Positions 54,211 through 62,971 of a DNA stretch of 64,000 bases are shown here, in pieces. Position 1 is the first letter of the stretch, and each line of letters starts with the position of its first letter. Location: NCBI RefSeq assembly GCF_001421485.1, contig NZ_LMKK01000001.1:315717-379716 (forward strand). The letters run 5' to 3'. Source of the DNA: Agreia sp. Leaf210. Lineage in GTDB: Bacteria; Actinomycetota; Actinomycetes; Actinomycetales; Microbacteriaceae. The notes under the pieces are model-generated. The model was not told the origin of the DNA, searched no databases, and saw only the letters and a list, made by a program, of their open reading frames with translations. Made by a program: the position numbers and the translations under genes.

Positions 54211-55851
54211 ATGACACCCTCTGATCCGCACGAGCTGCGCCAGGCTCTCGACGCCCTCGTCGCGGCGGCGCAGACTGCCGGCCTCGATTCCGCCGCCGCC
54301 CGAGACGAGGGCGTGCGCATCGCCGCCGCCGTCGCCGAGTCCGCCATCGGCGCATCCGTTCAATGGGTCGATCAGACCGGCGCGGGCAGCACAGACGAGT
54401 TCTTCGAAGCCGCGTCGAGCGCGAGGCGCTGGCGTGCGTCGCCCACCGACCTGCTGAGCAGACTGGCCGCCGACTCTCCGCAGCACGCCGGCGACTATGC
54501 GAAGGCGCTCACCGGTGTCGTCGCGGCCGCAAGCGAACTGGGCGAGCCCTCGATCGGCGTTCTCGGTGCGGCGTCTGCCACCGCAGCCGCCCAACTCGCG
54601 GGTGCACGGCAGGCTCCTTCTCTTCCTCCGCTCTCGCGCACCGAGGCCACCCTGTTCCCCTCGACGACGCTGTCTGCGGTTCCCCCGGTCGGCCAGCAGC
54701 TCAGCGCCGACCACTTCGATGTTCAGCAGCCCGACTTCGCACGGCCGGGCGATGCCACCATGGCCGAGCTCGCCCGCAAAGCCGGCCTCACCCCGTCCGA
54801 ACCGCAACCGGATGCTCCGACTGCCGAGCAGCCCGCTCCCGCCGACGCGCCGGTCGCGGCCCAAGACGAAGAGAAGCCGAAGAAGAGCGTCGAAGAGCTA
54901 CTCGCCGAGCTCGACAGCCTGATCGGACTCGACAGGGTCAAGAGAGAGATCCACCGGCAGACGCAGCTGCTGCGCGTCGACCAGCTGCGAACGGCCGCGG
55001 GGCTCACCACTCCGACGCTCACAAGGCACCTCGTCTTTCTCGGCAACCCGGGCACGGGCAAGACCACCGTGGCCCGTCTCGTCGCCGGCATCTACGCGGC
55101 CCTCGGCATCCTGTCCAAGGGCCATCTCGTCGAGGTCGACCGCTCCGAACTCGTGGGCGGCTATCTCGGGCAGACGGCGACCAAGACGAGCGAGGTCGTG
55201 GCCGGGGCCATCGGCGGCGTTCTCTTCATCGACGAGGCCTACGGGCTGGCGCTCGACCAGTACGGCGCCGAGGCCATCACGACCATCGTGAAAGACATGG
55301 AGGATCACCGCGACGACCTCGTGGTGATCGTGGCCGGCTATCCCGAGCCGATGCGCGGATTCATGGAGACGAACCCCGGGCTCGCCAGCCGGTTCTCGAC
55401 CTCCATCACGTTCCAGGACTACACCGACACCGAGCTGCGCGACATCTTCGTGCGCCTGGCCGAATCGTCCGACTTCGAGCCGACGCCCGAGGCGCTCGAG
55501 CGGTTCGAACAGATCGTGTCGATCGAACCCCGAGACGAGGGTTTCGGCAACGGTCGCTACGCCCGCAATCTGCTCGACAAGGCGATCGCACGGCACGCCT
55601 GGCGCCTGCGCGACGTCACGGAGCCGACGCTCGACGACCTGCGCCTGCTGCTGGCCGACGATCTCAACGACTCGAACGACGGCGAGGTGCGGGGCACCGA
55701 CGACGAGACGATCGACTCGCCGATCCTGGTCGACGTGCCGCAGACTGATCAGGCGAGCGCGCTCGAAGCCGAGTCGTCCGATGCCGCGCCCACCGCAGAT
55801 CACCCCTCAGACGATCCCGCAGAACCGACAACGTCGAAGGACACCGAATGA
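54211..55851 (+). CDS. CbxX/SpoVK-type AAA+ ATPase
   Basis: 546 residues. Residues 1-220 are Ala/Pro-rich and helical. The AAA+ module of the CbxX/CfqX family follows: LDSLIGLDRVKREIHRQ, Walker A LGNPGTGKTTVAR, the pore-region LVGGYLGQTATKT, Walker B GGVLFIDEAYGL, and sensor region NPGLASRFSTSITF. Such ATPases remodel partner proteins (Rubisco activase, ESX EccA). No type VII secretion gene is nearby, so a partner in this cluster is likely. Overlaps the next gene by ATGA. Confidence 0.92.
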   Translation: MTPSDPHELRQALDALVAAAQTAGLDSAAARDEGVRIAAAVAESAIGASVQWVDQTGAGSTDEFFEAASSARRWRASPTDLLSRLAADSPQHAGDYAKALTGVVAAASELGEPSIGVLGAASATAAAQLAGARQAPSLPPLSRTEATLFPSTTLSAVPPVGQQLSADHFDVQQPDFARPGDATMAELARKAGLTPSEPQPDAPTAEQPAPADAPVAAQDEEKPKKSVEELLAELDSLIGLDRVKREIHRQTQLLRVDQLRTAAGLTTPTLTRHLVFLGNPGTGKTTVARLVAGIYAALGILSKGHLVEVDRSELVGGYLGQTATKTSEVVAGAIGGVLFIDEAYGLALDQYGAEAITTIVKDMEDHRDDLVVIVAGYPEPMRGFMETNPGLASRFSTSITFQDYTDTELRDIFVRLAESSDFEPTPEALERFEQIVSIEPRDEGFGNGRYARNLLDKAIARHAWRLRDVTEPTLDDLRLLLADDLNDSNDGEVRGTDDETIDSPILVDVPQTDQASALEAESSDAAPTADHPSDDPAEPTTSKDTE

Positions 55852-57179
55852 GCACGACCGCAGCCGCGCCCCCGCCGCCGGTACCCCAGGCATCCCCGCG
55901 GCCGAACGCCGCGTCGACGACGGCCGTGCAGGCTCAGAGCGCACCGGCCCCCGCGCCCGCGAAGAAGACGCGCTCCACTCCCGCCACCCTCCGCCTGCTG
56001 CTCGCCGTCTCCGTGCTCGCCAGTCTGGCGTTCGGAGCCGCCGGCTTTCAGACGGGGTCGTCGCAGGCCAGGTCCACGGCCGACGCGAGTGCCGAGGCCG
56101 CCCAGCTGATCGGCATCCAGTCCGTGCGCAACGATCTGGTGCGTGCCGACGCGATCGCCGCCAACGCGTTCCTCGTCGGTGGCTTGGAGCCCGCCGATCA
56201 GCGAGCCGAGTACGACACCGCGATCGACGACGCCACCCGCGAGATCACCCTCCTCGCCGCCGACGACAAGGCCGGAGACACCGACTTCGCCAAGGTCAAC
56301 GCCGAGGTCGCCATCTACACCGGCCTCATCGAGCAGGCGCGCGCGAACAACCGTCAGGGCTTTCCCGTCGGCGCCGCTTACCTGTCGCAGGCCTCCGCCC
56401 TGCTGAACGACAGCACCCTTCCGCAGCTCGAAGCCCTGGTTCTCGCGAGCGCCGACCGGGCGGCGGGCAGCTTCACCGCCTCGACCGTGTCGCTGGTCTG
56501 GCTGATCATCGCCCTCGCGGCCCTGATCGCTCTGATCTGGGTACACCTCTGGATCACGCGGCGCTCTCACCGCTACCTCAACTGGCCACTGCTGATCGCC
56601 GCCGTCGCCATGCTCATCGTCGGCGTCATCGGTGTGGTCACCTTCTCGAACACCACGGGGGCAGCCATCGAGGCCAGGCAGAACTCCTACGCCAAGACCC
56701 TCGCCCTCTCTCAGGCGTACACCTCGGCCACCGAGGCCAAGTCGCTCGAGAGCTTCACGCTCATCAAGCGCGGCTCAGGGCAGACTCTCGAGGCCGACGT
56801 GCAGACGGCCATCGCCGACGCTCAGACACGTCTCGACTCGAGCGGCAAGAACTACCTCATCAGCGACGATCTCAGCAACGGCTTCGACTCGTGGGTCGAG
56901 AAGCACGCAGAGATTCGCAAGCTCGACGACGCGGGTGACTGGGACGGCGCGGTCGCGCAGGCGATCAGCCAGGAGCCCGGCAGCGCCAACGCGGCCTTCA
57001 CCGCGTTCAGCACCGCGGCACAAGACGACATCGCCTCGAGTGCCGCCACGACGAAGAACGCGCTCGACGCGGGCGGCACTCAGTCAGCGCTCCTCGGCTG
57101 GCTCTTCCTCGTGGCCGGCCTCGCCGCCGCCGTGCTCTCCTGGCGCGGCGTCTCCCTTCGACTCAAGGAGTACCGATGA
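55848..57179 (+). CDS. glnX: GlnX-like membrane sensor protein
   Basis: 443 residues with four membrane helices at about 48-68, 207-230, 239-262 and 414-432. Between helices 1-2 and 3-4 are two extracytoplasmic helical domains of about 140 residues each, resembling the four-helix sensory domains of chemoreceptors (NDLVRADAIAANAFLVGG). The Pro/Ala-rich N-terminus is cytoplasmic. Order and layout match mycobacterial GlnX, which passes the GlnH ligand signal to PknG. Its start and stop overlap both neighbours by 4 bases. Confidence 0.82.
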   Translation: MSTTAAAPPPPVPQASPRPNAASTTAVQAQSAPAPAPAKKTRSTPATLRLLLAVSVLASLAFGAAGFQTGSSQARSTADASAEAAQLIGIQSVRNDLVRADAIAANAFLVGGLEPADQRAEYDTAIDDATREITLLAADDKAGDTDFAKVNAEVAIYTGLIEQARANNRQGFPVGAAYLSQASALLNDSTLPQLEALVLASADRAAGSFTASTVSLVWLIIALAALIALIWVHLWITRRSHRYLNWPLLIAAVAMLIVGVIGVVTFSNTTGAAIEARQNSYAKTLALSQAYTSATEAKSLESFTLIKRGSGQTLEADVQTAIADAQTRLDSSGKNYLISDDLSNGFDSWVEKHAEIRKLDDAGDWDGAVAQAISQEPGSANAAFTAFSTAAQDDIASSAATTKNALDAGGTQSALLGWLFLVAGLAAAVLSWRGVSLRLKEYR

Positions 57180-58168
57180 GCGCCATCCGTTCACGTACGG
57201 GCCGCATCGCGATCATCGCGACGCTGATCGGCATCCTTGCGCTCACCGCCTGCGCGCCGCGATCGGGAAGCGACGACCTCGGTCTCACTCCCACCCCGAC
57301 GCCCACCGAGAGTGCACCGAGCAACCCGGCGCCCGCGTCGACCTGCAAGAACGTCGAGGGCGAAGTGCAGCCGTCGTACTCCCCCATCTCGCCCGACTCG
57401 ATTCCCGCGGGTGGCGCGGTCGACGCCATCCGCGCCCAGGGCGTGCTCCGGGTCGGCGTCTCCGCCGACACGCTGCTCATGGGCTCCCGCAGCCCGCTCA
57501 CGGGCCAGATTGAGGGCTTCGACATCGACGTCCTGCATGAGATCTCTCGGGCGATCTTCGGCGATCCGAACAGGTTGCAGTTCAAGGTCATCACGTCGGC
57601 CCAGCGCCTCGACGTGCTGACCCCCGGCGCCGATGGCAAGACGCAGGTCGACATCGTTGCGCGCACCATGACCATCAACTGCGCCCGCTGGGAGACCATC
57701 GCGTTTTCGACGGAGTACTACGACGCTGGCCAGAAGGTTCTCGTCGGAGCCGACTCCGACGCGACGTCGATCGACGCCCTCAGCGGCAAGAAGGTCTGCG
57801 CCCCCGCCAGCACGACCACGCTCACACGGCTTCAAGACGAGTTCCCCAATGTCGAGGCCGTCTCGGCCGCGACACACACCGAGTGCCTCGTACTGTTCCA
57901 GCAGGGCAAGGTGGATGCCATCACCGGCGACGACACGATCCTCGCCGGATTCGCCGCGCAAGACCCGTACGCCAAGGTCGTGGGCGAGCCGATCAGCGCC
58001 GAGCCCTATGGCCTGGGAATGCCGGCCGACAAGGTCGAGCTCGTGCAGTTCGTGAACGGTGTGCTCGACCGCATGCGCAGTGACGGAACGTGGACGAGCC
58101 TCTACACGAAGTGGCTCAGCGTGCTGGGCCCGGCGCCGGCTCCGCCCGTGCCCGTCTACGGGCGTTGA
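57176..58168 (+). CDS. glnH: GlnH-like amino-acid-binding lipoprotein
   Basis: 330 residues. Signal peptide with lipobox LALTAC, then a Thr/Pro linker and a bacterial extracellular solute-binding (family 3) domain: LRVGVSADTLLMGSRSP, IEGFDIDVLHEISRAIFG, VDIVARTMTINCARWETIAFS, GKKVCAPASTTT and VDAITGDDTILAG. No ABC permease or ATPase is present, so it is a sensor rather than a transport component, as for mycobacterial GlnH, which reports aspartate/glutamate availability through GlnX. Confidence 0.9.
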   Translation: MSAIRSRTGRIAIIATLIGILALTACAPRSGSDDLGLTPTPTPTESAPSNPAPASTCKNVEGEVQPSYSPISPDSIPAGGAVDAIRAQGVLRVGVSADTLLMGSRSPLTGQIEGFDIDVLHEISRAIFGDPNRLQFKVITSAQRLDVLTPGADGKTQVDIVARTMTINCARWETIAFSTEYYDAGQKVLVGADSDATSIDALSGKKVCAPASTTTLTRLQDEFPNVEAVSAATHTECLVLFQQGKVDAITGDDTILAGFAAQDPYAKVVGEPISAEPYGLGMPADKVELVQFVNGVLDRMRSDGTWTSLYTKWLSVLGPAPAPPVPVYGR

Positions 58169-58244
58169 CACGGACTCTGACGCGTAGCGCAGAGCACCTG
58201 AAGCACCTGACACCCCCAACTTCGATCCGCCGAGAGGAGCAGCG

Positions 58245-59384
58245 ATGACGATGACCGCCAGCGGAAGCACGCCAGTCGCTCCCGGGCGCCTCGGAGAGGC
58301 GATCGACCCGGGTGAGCTGCTGAAATACCTCACCGGCCTCGGCGAGTGGGTCGACCGGCAACGAAAAGAGCTCGATCGCCTCGGGGCCGCGGCCCTCGCA
58401 TCGCAGGAGCCCGATTCCTACACCTCCGACATCGTTCTCGCCGAGACGCTGTGGGAGGCCACGCGAAAACGCCGTGAGAGCCTCGAAAGCGTCTGGGACT
58501 CGGGCCGCGTCGACACCGTCGCCAGGCAGAAGATGTCGCAGCTGATCTGGGGCCGGTTGGACTCCGGAGGCGGGGCAGAACTCGTCTCGCTCGTCGAGGC
58601 CGTCAGACTCGCCGACGCTCTCGTCTCGCAGCTGACCACTCGACTCAGCCTCGACCCGCGCGCGGCCGGCACCACCGCGCGCATCGTCGGCCTGCGCGCT
58701 GAACTCGAGCGGTCGCGCGACCTGGCCGCATCCGACCCCGACAGCGCACAGCGGGTCTCGACCCTGCGCAACCGGCTCGAGACCCTCGCCGAGAAGGCGG
58801 GCCGAGGCGCCGATGTGACCGGCCCGCTCGGCCAGCTGGTGCAGGATTCGGCGCATCTCGAACGCGACCTCATCGTCGCCAGTTCTCAGAAGCGCGACCT
58901 GGCCAGGGATGCGCGCAAGGCCGCAGACGACGCCGCGGCCGCAGAGCGACGCGAGCCGGTGCTGCGGGCCCTGGCCGACCGGTGCCGCCGCGAGATCGTC
59001 GACCCGCCTCGCCTGGCGATTCCCGACGTGTCGAAGCTCGGACCGGTGCCGCAGACGCGTGCCGCCCTCGACGCCTGGACCGCGCGCCTCGCCCTGGTGA
59101 ACCGCGCCTTCGAGGCGGTCGAAGACGCGTACGCCGGTCAACTCCGCGAGCGCGCCGAGTTGCGCTACCGCCTGTCGGGCTACCACGCGAAGGCCGAGAG
59201 CTCCGGCCGTTCCGCGTCGCCCACGGTCGCCGCCGGTTACATCGAGGCCAAAGAGGCCGTCGACACCACTCCGTGCGACCTGCGCCTCGCCCGCTTCTAC
59301 GTCGAGCAATACCAATTTCTCACCCGTGACCTGCCGCCGGCATCCTCGCCGCGTCAAGGTCAGGAAGGACGCTACACGTCATGA
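58245..59384 (+). CDS. Coiled-coil protein of unknown function in the pknG cluster
   Basis: 379 residues, almost entirely charged and helical (coiled coil over about 130-260), no signal peptide or membrane helix. One Cys pair (DRCRREIVDPPR and TTPCDLRL). No family recognised. RBS GAGAGGAGC precedes ATG 58245. It overlaps pknG by ATGA, so the two are likely made in equal amounts; it could be an adaptor or scaffold for the kinase. Confidence 0.8.
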   Translation: MTMTASGSTPVAPGRLGEAIDPGELLKYLTGLGEWVDRQRKELDRLGAAALASQEPDSYTSDIVLAETLWEATRKRRESLESVWDSGRVDTVARQKMSQLIWGRLDSGGGAELVSLVEAVRLADALVSQLTTRLSLDPRAAGTTARIVGLRAELERSRDLAASDPDSAQRVSTLRNRLETLAEKAGRGADVTGPLGQLVQDSAHLERDLIVASSQKRDLARDARKAADDAAAAERREPVLRALADRCRREIVDPPRLAIPDVSKLGPVPQTRAALDAWTARLALVNRAFEAVEDAYAGQLRERAELRYRLSGYHAKAESSGRSASPTVAAGYIEAKEAVDTTPCDLRLARFYVEQYQFLTRDLPPASSPRQGQEGRYTS

Positions 59385-61702
59385 CCGATGTCCAGCACTG
59401 CCAGCAGCCCGGCTGCACGGGCGTGATCGAAGACGGTTACTGCAACGTCTGCGGTTCTCCCGCTGCGCCCAGCCCACTTCCCCCCGCTTCGGGCACCGGC
59501 ACGGCCGCCGCGGCATCGCCCTCGGCCAAGCTCGGCACCGGGTTCTCGGCCGGACCGCAGACCGGCGCCGGGGCCGACCCCGACTTCGCGCAGGCCGGAT
59601 CGACCCGCACCGGCCGCACCTCGTCGGCGCGACTCGCCACGGCGGCCCTCGGATCGGCGCGCACCGCGGCGACCGGCTCGAAGGCCACCCGCCGATTCGG
59701 AACCACCTCCACGCGCCTCCGCGGCCCACGCCTCGGCGCCGGGCTCACGACGGTTCCCACCGAGCCGCCCGCAGATCCGCTGAAAGCGGTCATGGCCGTC
59801 GCCGAGCTGCCGGAGGCGAAGCGATTCTGCTCGAACTGCGGCAAGCCCGTGGGCCGCGGTCGCGACGACAAGCCCGGTCGCACCGAAGGATTCTGCCCGA
59901 ACTGCCGCACGCCCTTCTCCTTCACCCCGCAGCTCAAGCCGGGCGACGTCGTGGGCAGCCAGTACGAGGTCGTCGGATGCCTCGCGTTCGGTGGCCTCGG
60001 ATGGATCTACCTCGCCCGTGACCAGAACGTCTCGGGCCGCTGGGTGGTTCTGAAGGGTCTGCTCAACTCGGGCGATCCGGATGCCTATGCCGCGGCGATC
60101 ACGGAACGCCAGTTCCTCGCCGAGGTCGAGCATCCGCTGATCGTCGAGATCTACAACTTCGTGATGTTCAACGGCGCCGGCTACATCGTGATGGAGTACG
60201 TGGGCGGTCCGTCGCTCAAGGTGATCCTCAAAGAGCGCATGAAGGCGAACAACGGCGTCGTCGACCCGCTGCCGGTCGACCAGGCCCTCGCCTACGTGCT
60301 CGAGATCCTGCCCGCCTTCCAGTACCTGCACGACATCAATCTGCTGTTCTGCGACTTCAAGCCCGACAATATGATCCAGGTCGGCGACACGGTGAAGCTG
60401 ATCGACCTGGGTGGCGTGCGCCGCATCGACGACCAGACTTCGGCCATCTTCGGAACGGTCGGATTCCAGGCACCAGAGGTCCCCGATGTGGGGCCGTCGG
60501 TCGCCGCCGACATCTACACGATCGGCCGCACCCTCGCCACGCTCGTCCTCGACTTCCGCGGCAATCAGACGACCTTCGTGTCGTCGCTGCCCGATGTGGC
60601 GGACACGCCCGTGTTCCAGACGTACGACTCGTTCTATCGGCTGCTCGCCAAGGCCTGCGCCTTCGACCCGTCAGACCGTTTCGCGTCGGTCGACGAGCTG
60701 CGCGCGCAGCTGCTGGGTGTGCTGCGCGAGGTCGTGGCCACCGACCGTGGGCCGGGTCACCCCGCGCTGCACTCCGCGGCATCCGTTCTCTTCGAGGCGC
60801 CCGTCGCCGATGTCGTCGACCGACCGCTGCCCTGGGACGCCCTGCCCGGTCTCAAGGTCGATGAGTCCGACCCCGCGCGCAGCTGGCTTGCCGGCGTGAA
60901 CATGGAAGACCCGGCCGCGCGCCTGATCGCCCTCGAGTCCGCCCCGAACGTCACGGTCGAGATCCGTCTCGCGCGTGCCCGTGCGGCCATCGAGTCGGGC
61001 AATTTCCAGGCCGTCGACGCCGTGATGAGCGAGATCCTCACCGACGATCCATGGGAGTGGCGTGCCGTCTGGGTCGCCGGTCTCGCCGAACTCGCGAAGG
61101 GAGACGCCCGCAGCGCCCGCGCGTCGTTCAACACCGTCTACGGTCAGGTGCCCGGCGAGCTCGCCCCGAAGCTCGCCCTTGCCGCGGCCTGCGAGGCGAG
61201 CGGCGAGCCCGAGATCGCCGAGAGCCTCTACATCATCTGCGCACGTTCCGACGCGAACTACACCGCTGCGGCCGCCTTCGGCCTCGCCCGCATCCGCGAG
61301 CAGCGAGGCGACCTCGACGGCGCGCTGACAGCGCTCGACCTCGTCACCCCGACCCGCAGCTCGTACGTCGACGCCCGTCGTCGACGCGCGGAGCTGCTGG
61401 CGACCTCGAAGCGTGGACTCGCCTCGCTGGCCGCCGCGCTCGACAGCGTCGCCACGGTGTCGATCGACTCGAGGTCGCGAGTCGAGCTCACCGCCAGCGT
61501 CCTGGCGTCTGCCCTGGCCGTGGTGCGTGATTCCGGGCCATCCACCGATGCGGTGGTCGGAGGCATCCCCGCCCAGGAGGGACCGCTCCGCGACGGTCTC
61601 GAGCGCGCGTATCGCGAATTGGCGGGTCTCACTGAGAACCAGGCGGAGCGCGTGCACCTGGTCGACGAGGCCAACCGCGTTCGACGGTGGACCCTGTCAT
61701 GA
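59381..61702 (+). CDS. pknG: PknG-type serine/threonine protein kinase
   Basis: 773-residue soluble kinase. N-terminal zinc-ribbon CQQPGCTGVIEDGYCNVCG, a rubredoxin-like pair CSNCGKP...CPNCRTPF (residues about 148-183), a kinase domain (residues about 190-460) with Gly-loop LAFGGLGWIYLA, Lys in WVVLKGLL, catalytic CDFKPDN and the metal site IDLGGVRR (DLG for DFG), then helical TPR-like repeats to the C-terminus. This is the exact PknG layout. In mycobacteria it phosphorylates the FHA protein GarA to adjust glutamate/2-oxoglutarate flux; no GarA gene is in the window. Confidence 0.95.
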   Translation: MTDVQHCQQPGCTGVIEDGYCNVCGSPAAPSPLPPASGTGTAAAASPSAKLGTGFSAGPQTGAGADPDFAQAGSTRTGRTSSARLATAALGSARTAATGSKATRRFGTTSTRLRGPRLGAGLTTVPTEPPADPLKAVMAVAELPEAKRFCSNCGKPVGRGRDDKPGRTEGFCPNCRTPFSFTPQLKPGDVVGSQYEVVGCLAFGGLGWIYLARDQNVSGRWVVLKGLLNSGDPDAYAAAITERQFLAEVEHPLIVEIYNFVMFNGAGYIVMEYVGGPSLKVILKERMKANNGVVDPLPVDQALAYVLEILPAFQYLHDINLLFCDFKPDNMIQVGDTVKLIDLGGVRRIDDQTSAIFGTVGFQAPEVPDVGPSVAADIYTIGRTLATLVLDFRGNQTTFVSSLPDVADTPVFQTYDSFYRLLAKACAFDPSDRFASVDELRAQLLGVLREVVATDRGPGHPALHSAASVLFEAPVADVVDRPLPWDALPGLKVDESDPARSWLAGVNMEDPAARLIALESAPNVTVEIRLARARAAIESGNFQAVDAVMSEILTDDPWEWRAVWVAGLAELAKGDARSARASFNTVYGQVPGELAPKLALAAACEASGEPEIAESLYIICARSDANYTAAAAFGLARIREQRGDLDGALTALDLVTPTRSSYVDARRRRAELLATSKRGLASLAAALDSVATVSIDSRSRVELTASVLASALAVVRDSGPSTDAVVGGIPAQEGPLRDGLERAYRELAGLTENQAERVHLVDEANRVRRWTLS

Positions 61703-62946
61703 GCGACGCACAGCTGCACGGCGACGCCGTGGACCCCGTGGACCCCGTGGACCCCGTAGCAGAGCCCGTCATCGAAGCCGTCGTAGAGCCTGACCCTGAA
61801 CCTGACGCGGCGCCTGCCGCGGAACCCGTGGTCGAGGCCGCTCCGGCGGTGCCGATCCTGTGCCCCGCGTGCGGCACGGTGAACGATCCCGACGCGAAGT
61901 TCTGCGAGGAGTGCGGCACCCAACTCGGCGAGCTCGTCGAGGTGAGCTCCGGCCCCGATGCCAGCGAGGCTGAAGCCGGGGTCGAACCAGACCAGGTCAC
62001 CTCGTCGACGTCGGCACCACGGCGCGCCTGCGTCTATTGCGGAGGCAGCATCGCCGACGACGGCTATTGCGAACTCTGCGGCAAGCCCGCTCAGAGCGAA
62101 CGCGACCACTGGCAGGAAGCGCCCGCGGCCTGGGTCGGCGGAGTGTGCGACCGCGGCATCCGGCACGAGATCAACGAAGATGCCATGGCCCTGGCCGCAG
62201 ACCCGCAGGCCGGCGAGTTCGCCGTCTTGGTCGTGTGCGACGGGGTCTCGTCGACTCCGGGCTCCGACAAGGCGAGCCTCGCCGCTGCTCGCGCTGCGAC
62301 CGCCCATCTCGCGGCCGGGCGATCGACCGACCTGGCAGAAGGCACCAGCGACGAACTTGCGCAGGCCCGATGGTCTGCCCGGATGCTCGAGGCCGGCGAA
62401 AGGGCGAGCGCCGCGATCTACGAGGCGATCGGCGAGCTCGCGGCGAGAACGAATCCGCCGTCGTGCACCTTCGCCGCAGCGGTCATCGACGGCCCCCTCG
62501 TCGTGGTCGGAGGCGTCGGAGACAGCCGGGTCTATTGGATCGCGGACAGCGGCAAGTCCCGACAGCTGACCACCGACGACTCGTGGTCACAAGAGATGAT
62601 GGCCCACGGCATGTCGCGCCAGCAGGCGGAGAGCGCCCCGCAGGCGCACTCCATCACGCGCTGGCTCGGCGCCGACTCTCCCGACGAGGCCCCCCACGTC
62701 GTGCCGACCTATCCCACGGGAGCCGGATGGATTCTGGTCTGCTCGGATGGGCTCTGGAACTACTGCTCCGACGCGGACGACCTCGCCGAGCTCGTGCACA
62801 GGGTCGTGGGAATGGTGGGAAGCAACCCCGTTCAGGTCTCGTCGTCTCTCGTCGACTGGGCCAATGAGCAGGGCGGCCAAGACAACATCACCGCCGCGCT
62901 CGCTCGATTCGATAGCGTTGTACCTACACCGGCCCAGCCGGCCTGA
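61699..62946 (+). CDS. PP2C-type serine/threonine phosphatase with two N-terminal zinc ribbons
   Basis: 415 residues. After an acidic DPV-repeat N-terminus come two zinc ribbons, CPACGTVNDPDAKFCEECG and CVYCGGSIADDGYCELCG, then a PP2C domain (residues about 145-410) with RHEINEDAMAL, VVCDGVSSTPGSD, GVGDSRVYWI, CSDGLWNY and GGQDNITAAL, covering the metal-binding Asp residues. The second ribbon resembles the one at the PknG N-terminus. It overlaps pknG by ATGA and is the obvious counter-enzyme to the kinase. Confidence 0.94.
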   Translation: MSDAQLHGDAVDPVDPVDPVAEPVIEAVVEPDPEPDAAPAAEPVVEAAPAVPILCPACGTVNDPDAKFCEECGTQLGELVEVSSGPDASEAEAGVEPDQVTSSTSAPRRACVYCGGSIADDGYCELCGKPAQSERDHWQEAPAAWVGGVCDRGIRHEINEDAMALAADPQAGEFAVLVVCDGVSSTPGSDKASLAAARAATAHLAAGRSTDLAEGTSDELAQARWSARMLEAGERASAAIYEAIGELAARTNPPSCTFAAAVIDGPLVVVGGVGDSRVYWIADSGKSRQLTTDDSWSQEMMAHGMSRQQAESAPQAHSITRWLGADSPDEAPHVVPTYPTGAGWILVCSDGLWNYCSDADDLAELVHRVVGMVGSNPVQVSSSLVDWANEQGGQDNITAALARFDSVVPTPAQPA

Positions 62947-62971
62947 TCTATGACAGATAGAGGAGTCCCCC

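Noticed and set aside
61725-61760. 9-bp tandem repeat at the start of the PP2C gene
   Set aside because: Encodes a simple Asp-Pro-Val stretch in frame; a few copies only, with no frame consequence.
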